Part shown: positions 58,401 to 64,000 of the stretch, in pieces | How the letters are laid out: each line of letters starts with the position of its first letter | Position numbering within the stretch: the first letter of the stretch is position 1 | Assembly: GCA_964030785.1 (NCBI GenBank) | Contig: OZ034978.1 | Span: 10,419,453 to 10,483,452 of the forward strand | Length of the DNA stretch: 64,000 nucleotides | DNA from: Siderastrea siderea | Taxonomy: Eukaryota; Cnidaria; Anthozoa; Scleractinia; Rhizangiidae | Direction of reading: 5' to 3' | Notes under the pieces: generated by a model | What the model was told of the DNA's origin: nothing | Seen by the model: only the letters and a program-made list of their open reading frames with translations | Database searches by the model: none | Translations under genes and position numbers: made by a program

Positions 58401-61400
58401 CGTTAATAACTGCGAGGATCTTCTTTACATTTATTTCTTCCGGCATTCCGCAGTTCAAAAAAATAAATATTAGAAACGTTGTTCTTAGCTGCCGTCAACG
58501 GTAGAATTGCATCTTTGGGTCAATAATGCCAAAAGCACTGTAAACCAGTCTCTGATTGCTTTAAAAAAAATTTAGAGTTTTAAATATAGAAATCCTACGC
58601 AAGGTCGAGCATCATAAGACGGAATATTATAAATCAGAAAAGAAAACCGAGAAAAGATACATTTGAGAAGTAACTGCTGCGGCTAGCTTGACATCTTGTA
58701 CCTCTGCTTCCTCACAGTAGGGGGCAGTAGAATAGAATAGAATGGAAACTTTATTAACGTGTCTAATGTGTCTAGCAGGGGGAAATCCCACTGCTAATAG
58801 GGGACACCTAACTAAGAGTTAAAGGTAACCATAAGATAACTATAACAACAATGAAAAATATAAAATTAACTGTGACACATACACATGGCAACACTGGCTT
58901 CGGTTTCTGTAATAAGCATGTTTTAGGGGAGCAGGTTGCTAGCTTACTGCTAAGATATTAGTTAGATTGCTTTTTAGATGCAACCAACAGTAGAATTGTA
59001 TCTTAATTTCATTGAAGAACCTCTTTAGACAAAATTTTCGTCACAAACCCAAGAAACTCTGTAGTCTCCAAACAATTTCAAATACAGCAATCCCAAACAA
59101 GGTTAAGCACCACAATAGGTATAAAACCCTTTTAGCCCTGTCTGTGACGAAAATGAAATTTCTCTTTGTATCATCAACACTTGTTCCAACATTAACATGA
59201 TGAGAATAAAAATAGGTGATCACCAAGGATACGATGTTTTGATACTTAGAAGAATTCCCGAATTACTAGTTCCATAAACAAATGTATGGGAAACTGTAAA
59301 GAGAATGCGCATATTCATATCAGGGCTGAAAGGGTTAATGTAAATCAAAACAAAACAAAACAAAACAAAAACAAAAAAACAAGGAAAGACATCTGAGAAG
59401 TAGCTACTGCTGCATCATGTAGTGTACTTATAATCCTAATACTTTAACTGTACCTTCACGATGTTATGAGTTAGTCTGCTGAGCTTATCTTGAGGAATCT
59501 TATCCAGCACATCCTTGCACTCCAAAATACTCCTGCGATTAAAAGAATTAAAGAGACAGTTGACAATTTATGTTTGAAGCAACGTTACAGGAAACATTTG
59601 CAAAGCATAACAAACAAAGTTGGGGTTGTTCCTTTCTTATGAAACTGATTCTTAATCATACAAAGCATACAAAAGTAATCGAGGGTAAATAAGCTGTTTT
59701 TAGCATACGTTTGTTTTAAAAGTTCAATAATGAACAACAATAATAATTGTAAACCTATAGAGTGATTTTCAGTTGTGTCGAAAGTAATGATGTGTTGCTT
59801 TGGTTTTGCTCTGCTCTTTGATTGGTTAAAAAAAGCTCGGGCCACTTTTTCAACCAATCAGACGAAAAACCAAAACCATTCGTGACGTGCTCGCACGCGT
59901 TTTCCCGCGCTTAACACTAATTACTTGTTTTTGCTTCGATTTCTGATTGGTTCATTTTGTGTTTTGTTCCTGTTGCCATTGGATAAAGTAATTACTTTGG
60001 TTTTGCTTTTACGACACATTTGAAAACCGCTCTATTGCGCATTTTCTATATCAGAAATAATCAAATGCGCATTACAATATACGTTAAGTCCTAGACTCAG
60101 TGTTCTTCTTTTTCTGGGCTCACTTTCCACTCGTCATTCTTAACACTAACAATTTGGCATGTATCATTCTTCAGGCACCACTCTTAAGCCTTATTTTAAA
60201 CTTGTATTATGATAAACAAAAGAGAGTTTGATATAACATAAGATTAGGATGGCCGAGATTGAAGATGCTAGGTAAAGAAGTATCGTTCCTGACAAACTTG
60301 AAAACAAATTGGGCTACGTTTTAACAACTGATGTCTAGGACTGAACTCTGTCCAAAAAAACAAACAAACAAACATACAAACATACAAACAAACAAACAAA
60401 CAAACAAACGCAGGATGAAATGTAAAATAGCAGGGTTGACCTCATGCCTTACCTGTCAATGCATGCAAAGAGCCTGGAAAGAGTTGTGGACCAGGCCTCG
60501 CACGGACTCATCTGTGACACGGCCTCGTTCAGAGCAACCTCAGAACACGTCAGACATTGCTGCAAAAGGTGAAGAAAACTTTAAAGATAAGTAAAAATTG
60601 ACCATCCTTAAGACCTCGATAGAGTTTTCATTAAGGTTATTCTAATAGTAAGCAGGGGGTATGTCACATTTTTGAGCCAAGAAAATAACCCTTTCATTTA
60701 ACAGTAATCATAGAAGAATATGAAGCTAAGGACATGTTCTACTTCGGTACGGTACACTACAATCCACACGTAAAGGGGAGAAAAACTTTGAATACACTAA
60801 CAAGCTTTGCGTTTCAGCTTAAAAACAATACATTTTGCAGTGATTGATTAGAGGGAGCTGGGTTACAAACCTCATAGTCCTTGAGTTTAATAAGCGAGTC
60901 CTGCAGCAAGAGCAGCTGGGCTGGCCTTTCTGGAATGGACATACCAAGTTCGCTGACCTGTCAGCACAGTTATACAAAGTACAATAAGCCAAAATCAGTT
61001 GAGAGCGGACGTATAAGTTTTAACCTGTACTTTTAAATGTTACCCTGGACGTAGTTTCACAGAAAAAGTGGTGATCATTATATTCGTTGGAAGAGCGCTG
61101 AGGGAGCTGAGCCTTTCGTAAACGGTCGTAGCCATTATTAGCGGCCACTGCCAGCATTGGTGTCGTTAAAATGGCATCGACCGTTCACGAAAGGAGAACG
61201 TGTGAAGGCGAGAGCAGCTAATATATAGAATTTGTTTTCACATAGCTAATAAAACGCAACGGATGCAAGTTCCAACAAGTCTTTGCACACGTTTTTACGA
61301 CCATGTTTGGCCTTGGCCGTGCACAAACGACACTAGGTTATGAATTACACTGGAGCAACTGACCAACAGAAACGTTTCCATTAAGTTGCTCATTTGTGAA

Positions 61401-62375
61401 ATGTCAATGTACGGCATTAAGATTGTGCATTTTCGCGACTCTTGTGTTATGGCCTTTGGCCTCTCTCAACTGCTGTGTTGGAAACCCCGATCTTCCAGAG
61501 CAAAAGGATGTGGTGCCCTTTATACGAGGTGGTAGCCTTTTTACCAGAATATGTCACTTTGTACCTTTGTTTTAGGTTGGGGCTGGTAAAGTGTCGGCAT
61601 CAGCAGCTGTACTACATCTTCATAATGACCTGACTCATACAGTCGATGAACCTGGAAAGATAAACATAACAGACAGTGGAATTTTTACTGAGAGATGGAG
61701 AGATGGATTAAGAAATGTTGAAGCGAAAAATGCAGGAACGAAAAGAGATGGAAAATGGATGAAAGAAAGAGAGAAACTAATAACGAAATGATAGTTTGAA
61801 AAATTACAAACTTTAAAATAATAACATTGATAACGTTAAAAGAACACGTCAATGAAGAAAGAAATGACTCAGAATGTAAGAGAAAAGAGTAAATCCACTT
61901 TGAGCCAGAAAAAGGGCAAAGGAATAAGCTGCAAGGAATACTAAACCTGACTCAAACAAGTCACGTATCTGTTCGCAACAAACTTCGCTACAACATGTGC
62001 CATTAAGCTACAACATGTACAACATGCACCCTTAACTACAGCTACAACATGTACCAATAAAGATGGCATTTTTACTATTAACAATTATAATGTTGTACCT
62101 CTTCAAGTGACTGGCACCTTTGTAGTGATTCCAGCTTCTTTTGGACTTGCTCTAAAAACACAAGAAACATAATTATTACATCGCAATGTTATCTCAATAC
62201 ATCGTGAACATTGTGTAGAAGAGAGTTACCACTGAGATATTACAGTTCGATTGTATAATAAACAGGCATATCTCTGCTTACCTAATGTAACAAGGTTGTC
62301 AACTTTACAATTCACCAGCTTGACAGTGGTCGGTCCTTCGATTGAATTCACCTTCAGCGTCAACAGTTTTGAAGT
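39854..62375 (-). CDS. CABIN1: Calcineurin-binding protein cabin-1 homolog (partial, 5' exons beyond window)
   Basis: Thirty-two exons in transcript order: 62375-62282, 62151-62099, 61651-61565, 60957-60871, 60559-60453, 59532-59454, 57369-57275, 56507-56307, 56092-55996, 55281-55216, 54476-54444, 53831-53733, 53315-53261, 52743-52656, 52572-52510, 51686-51575, 51486-51434, 50938-50884, 50736-50683, 50575-50375, 49172-49083, 48547-48370, 48093-47036, 46029-45916, 45105-45071, 44143-44015, 43394-43352, 43128-43072, 42094-42011, 41825-41775, 41500-41396, 40411-39854. They give 1426 residues to a stop. Matches to vertebrate CABIN1 include [64 protein letters not shown] and KYLRD-like GKKFLRD. 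In animals CABIN1 scaffolds the HIRA H3.3 chaperone complex in the nucleus and in mammals also binds calcineurin and MEF2. The N-terminal TPR part lies beyond the right edge. Confidence 0.93.
40795..41065. repeat. Copy of a dispersed inverted-repeat element (GTAATTAC/CCAATCA family)
   Basis: CGAAAGTAATTTACG, TGATTGGAT, CCAAAACCAATTGTCAC, TTTTCCCGCGCTT and CTGATTGGTT occur in the order seen in the fuller copy at 59756-60048. It lies in the CABIN1 intron between the last two exons. Confidence 0.55.
42425..42680 (-). mobile_element. tRNA-Gly-like SINE
   Basis: On the minus strand a tRNA-like head (GGGATGGCGCAGTGGTGAGAG, TTCC in the anticodon loop and GGTTCGATTCCCGG) precedes a body containing TCCGAGGGTTTTTCTCCGGG and TTTTCCTCCCTCC. 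Both polymerase III boxes are intact. It lies in a CABIN1 intron in the sense orientation. Confidence 0.7.
44656..44919 (-). pseudogene. LINE reverse transcriptase C-terminal fragment
   Basis: The minus strand encodes [20 protein letters not shown] and then [15 protein letters not shown], the pattern at the C terminus of CR1/L2/RTE-type LINE polyproteins. Upstream of it the frame does not continue as reverse transcriptase, so this is a 5'-truncated copy with A/T-rich sequence after it. It lies in the CABIN1 intron between exons 45071-45105 and 44015-44143. Confidence 0.75.
46180..46780. mobile_element. Dispersed inverted-repeat element interrupted by another MITE
   Basis: The outer sequence matches the reverse complement of the element at 59756-60048 (CCAATCAGAAGTCGAAGC, GGAAAACGCGTGCGAGC, GCCCGAGCTTTC, then TTAACCAATTAT and AGCAAAACCAAAGC). 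Between GAGCTTTCTTA and TAACCAATT lies a separate 240-bp inverted-repeat element. Confidence 0.65.
46384..46624. mobile_element. Nested MITE with AGGAGAAGGTCACTCCAGAA termini
   Basis: CAGGAGAAGGTCACTCCAGA faces CTGGAGTGACCTTCTCCT. The flanks support a TA or TTA target duplication, with one terminal mismatch. It splits the element at 46180-46780 at a place that is continuous in the 59.8-kb copy. Confidence 0.7.
47036..48093 (-). CDS. CABIN1: CABIN1 large exon: acidic linker plus TPR-like end
   Basis: This is the longest exon (1058 nt). About 290 residues are acidic and Ser/Thr/Glu-rich with no fold signature, like the linker in the vertebrate protein. The last 60 residues resume the conserved helical repeat ([20 protein letters not shown] then [13 protein letters not shown]). 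A long plus-strand open frame over it (47250-47867) is an antisense shadow. Confidence 0.9.
48755..48967. mobile_element. TTAACCCTTTCACTCCC-type MITE, inverted copy
   Basis: It ends CACTCTTGGGAGTGAAAGGGTTAA and starts with a diverged TTGACCCCTTCACTGCC. The interior matches 38816-39013 (GACATTAAGGTGAT, ACTTCTGAGTCTGT) in the opposite orientation. It lies in a CABIN1 intron. Confidence 0.65.
53968..54045 (-). repeat. Degenerate tRNA-derived SINE fragment
   Basis: On the minus strand CTTGTAGCTCAGTTTTTAGA has an A-box form, and the later CGGGTTCCC is a weak B box. The cloverleaf is incomplete and no body is recognised. Confidence 0.4.
54784..55036. repeat. (GACT)n microsatellite with interruptions
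   Basis: About 250 bp of GACT units is broken at intervals by CTACTGATT, giving a higher-order pattern of blocks. It lies in a CABIN1 intron. The minus-strand frame over it reads SQSVSQSV and is not a gene. Confidence 0.95.
55534..55798. mobile_element. Fully palindromic MITE, TTA-flanked, Harbinger-like
   Basis: The whole 265-bp element folds back: GGCCCAGTAATACGGGCAAC faces GTTGCCCGTATTACTGGGCC, then AACAATGTTGC, TTGAGATTGTT and TTTCATGTTG pair inward to a GACGTC centre. TTA lies at both ends (55531-55533 and 55799-55801). A TTA target and GGCCC termini fit PIF/Harbinger. Confidence 0.8.
57645..57853. mobile_element. Foldback tail of the tRNA-Thr-like family, without tRNA
   Basis: Arms of about 72 bp (AAATAAATGTAAAGAAGATC facing its complement) surround a short centre, followed by the TTCCGCAGTTCAAATATATG tail. 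ATTGAAATTTG flanks both ends. It is the 3411-3855 part of the unit A element without the tRNA-like unit. Confidence 0.75.
58243..58456 (+). mobile_element. tRNA-Thr-like repeat, single-orientation copy
   Basis: The linker TCATCTTTCCCGGGTATATT leads into a tRNA-Thr(GGT)-like unit at 58291-58361, then the CAGGCTTTCTTTTCGCAACT tail ending at a shortened GCATTCCGCAGTTC. The B box reads GGTTCGAATCC. It shows that the family also exists without the inverted partner. Confidence 0.75.
59210..59338. repeat. Partial TTAACCC/AAGCCCC-type MITE
   Basis: GGTGATCACCAAGGATACGA through ATGCGCATATTCATATCAGG and GGGCTGAAAGGGTTAA matches the right part of 29709-29920. The left end is not clear. Confidence 0.5.
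59756..60048. mobile_element. Inverted-repeat element of the GTAATTAC/CCAATCA family (intact copy)
   Basis: Left TAGAGTGATTTTCAGTTGTG faces right ACACATTTGAAAACCGCTCTA. Inner inverted segments include GTAATGATG/GTAATTAC and TTTGGTTTTGC. The interior has several CCAATCA and ATTGGTT boxes and TTTTCCCGCGCTT. Related copies are at 40795 and 46180. It lies in a CABIN1 intron. Confidence 0.65.
60355..60410. repeat. (AAAC)n microsatellite
   Basis: CAAA-type tetranucleotide units with two CATA interruptions, in a CABIN1 intron. A similar shorter run lies at 59347-59382. Confidence 0.9.
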
Positions 62376-62550
62376 CTGTGGAGACGACAAAAGAAAACAA
62401 TTATAAATTACTACGTTAAACGTACTTTCGTTCAAAGGAAATGGTGGAAAAACGAAGCAAATGCTCTAAAATAAGTTCTGCTTTGGCAGAAGGACTGGTT
62501 ATCATAAAGGAAACGTCGTCCCATTTTTGGTTTCTGACCTGAAGGCTAAA

Positions 62551-62883
62551 CAGGGGCACCCAACGGTTTGTTGCGGGGAATATTCGGAAGGCCTAAAATC
62601 ACCTGAGATTTTCGGATTTAATTGCAGTGAAAGCTAGAGATTTCTTTGGCGAAACATCACGTCGCCGGCTTTCGTAACAAGAGGACTTATTAGTTCCTAT
62701 TGTTTTCGAAAGGACACATATGTCGTTAAGAGTAAAAAATAAGGACAGCTAGCATTTTCACAGAGCCATTAGCAGCTCGAAAATTCGGCGGATAGGATTC
62801 TGTGTCCTAAATTTTCTGCGGCCTAAGAAGCAGAAAATGATATTTCAAGTATTTTGCTAAAAGTTTCTCGTTGGGTGCCCCTG
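62551..62883. mobile_element. MITE with CAGGGGCACCCAACG termini, hAT-like
   Basis: CAGGGGCACCCAACG at the left faces CGTTGGGTGCCCCTG at the right exactly. The interior includes CGGCCTAAG/CTTAGG-type motifs. The flanks GGCTAAAC and GGCTCAAA are similar at six of eight positions, a possible decayed 8-bp duplication. It is 333 bp long and non-coding. Confidence 0.7.
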
Positions 62884-63194
62884 GCTCAAATTTTTAGAGA
62901 CAATTTGCACTGCAACAACCAGATTATTCCAAAATAGCCGAAGAGACGAATTTCAGGAATCACTTTATTTATTTTGTGATCTAAAAGCTTAAATACGAAG
63001 AGTTAGCTTTGCGAAGAGTGCAAATCTGTTTTTCTGGTATTCATGTTCGAAACGCGAAAGATGGCGCCAACAAGACAGGCAAAAGTTGGAGGGAGCGCCG
63101 CTAGGCGGGAAAAGGAAGAGGGATCGCCCCAAACTATCATGGAGGAGTATCCAACAGGATCTGGCCAGAAGAAACATCTGTGGGGAAGCGGTTA

Positions 63195-63407
63195 ACCTTT
63201 TAAGCCCCAATAGTGATCAGCATCAAATTTCTCCTCATCATATCAGTGTATTATATCACACATAAGTCATGAGAATTTAGCAAGTGATCACCAAAGATGA
63301 ATTGTCTTGATGCTTAAACAAGTTCTCCCAATTAGTAATCAATAAAATCTAGGGAGACCAGTAAGGAGAATTTGTATAATGATGTGCTGGGGGGGGAGGG
63401 GGGTTAA
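63195..63407. mobile_element. TTAACCC/AAGCCCC-type MITE, diverged copy
   Basis: It starts near TTAACCTTTTAAGCCCC and ends in a G-rich GGGGGGTTAAG. The interior GTGATCACCAAAGATGAATT and AGGAGAATTTG match the 29709-29920 copy. Confidence 0.55.
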
Positions 63408-63557
63408 GAAACTTGGGAGGCGATACAAGTAGTAGACCGCCTGTAGCCCAATGCCCCGCCCTCACCAGGGGACGGGAGGAACTAAAACTAAAAATGTTCG
63501 AAAATCAAATTGCTTCGTCTGAAAGTGGTACTACGATCAAAAAATCACTTTTATTTT

Positions 63558-64000
63558 TCTTCAGATTTCGTAACTTTGTTTACTAAACATTCCCCAAGCA
63601 AAATTTTAAGCCTTAACTTCGAGAAGAAGACTGTTTTTTTTAAACTGCAATTGTCCGATTTAATAATCCGCCATTATTACACCAGAAAGGATGTAATGAC
63701 GTCATTCACTCAAGAGCTTTAGAATGCAGTGTGTGTGAAAGTGCCTTATTTAGTATGCAGCACGGGAGTTTTGAGTTTTCAGACTCTCAAACTCGTGTTT
63801 CGCATAATTTGTAAGCTGTGTTCACTCACGGCATTCTACAGCTCTTGAGTGGATGCCGTTATTGTATCCTTTCTGGTGTAATAATGGCAGACCATTAAAA
63901 CGGAAAATTGCAGTTTAAATAAACGGTCATCTTCTCAAAATTAAGGCTTAAAATTTCGCTTGGGGAGTGTTTAGTAAACATAGTTTCGAAATCCGAAGAA
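63558..64000. repeat. Large inverted repeat reaching the window edge
   Basis: Left arm landmarks GTTTACTAAACATTCCCCAA, TTTTAAGCCTTAA, TTTAAACTGCAATT and ATTATTACACCAGAAAGGAT reappear reversed in the right arm up to the last base. Arms are about 185 bp with roughly 85 percent identity around a 70-bp centre that is itself partly palindromic. The outer end on the right is cut by the window. Confidence 0.75.

Larger units (their letters stand above)
57520..58610. repeat. Degenerate tandem repeats with inserted foldback elements
   Basis: CCTTCAGTCGGCCCTTGAGC occurs at about 57528 and 57985. GTTCTTAGCTGCCGTCA and TTTGGGTCAATAATGCC occur at about 58138 and 58480, and a weaker copy follows at about 58968. 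The first unit is interrupted by the palindrome at 57645-57853 and the last two flank the tRNA-Thr-like copy at 58243-58456. All lie in a CABIN1 intron. Confidence 0.65.
62376..64000 (-). other. CABIN1 intron running off the right edge
   Basis: No further CABIN1 exon was recognised here. The stretch holds three inverted-repeat elements (62551-62883, 63195-63407, and 63558 to the edge). A minus-strand frame at 62989-63210 has no domain and no splice context. Confidence 0.6.

Noticed and set aside
62989..63210. 73-residue minus-strand frame as a further CABIN1 exon
   Set aside because: It shows no CABIN1 similarity and no acceptor or donor that would join the exon ending at 62375.

Overview
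The window is a piece of an animal nuclear genome, most likely an anthozoan cnidarian and probably a stony coral. Genes are split by many short GT-AG introns. CABIN1, HGH1 and a BTB-BACK-Kelch gene are of animal type. The DNA is AT-rich and full of short inverted-repeat elements and tRNA-derived repeats. The species is an inference; the gene families are read directly from spliced translations.

Layout. (1) 165-11885: a tandem array of about 3.8-kb non-coding units (two complete, one truncated), each carrying tRNA-Phe-like sequences and, in the two complete units, a large foldback element; no protein gene is supported here. (2) 11986-15398, minus strand: HGH1, three coding exons, 350 residues. 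(3) 15932-37833, plus strand: a 13-exon, 907-residue cytosolic-type GH63/MGH1-like glycoside hydrolase of the yeast YMR196W type, divergent from HGH1 across 533 bp. (4) 22420-25051, plus strand: a complete two-exon Kelch-like gene nested in the 7.15-kb fifth intron of that hydrolase. (5) 39854-62375, minus strand: the last 32 coding exons (1426 residues) of CABIN1, convergent with the hydrolase; its N-terminal exons lie beyond the right edge. (6) 62376-64000: intronic or upstream CABIN1 sequence with several inverted-repeat elements.

All exon joins listed use GT and AG and keep the frame: summed exon lengths are 1053 nt (HGH1), 2724 nt (hydrolase), 1731 nt (Kelch-like) and 4281 nt (CABIN1 part). 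Nothing suggests that the four genes form one pathway. HGH1 is a chaperone for elongation factor 2, the hydrolase probably acts on a cytosolic glycan or glucoside, the Kelch protein is a likely CUL3 adaptor, and CABIN1 is the scaffold of the HIRA histone H3.3 chaperone complex.

The most unusual content is the repeat landscape. Two unrelated foldback families each carry a pair of tRNA-like units facing outward. Several insertions can be defined to the base, because tandem unit A holds them while unit B keeps the empty site.
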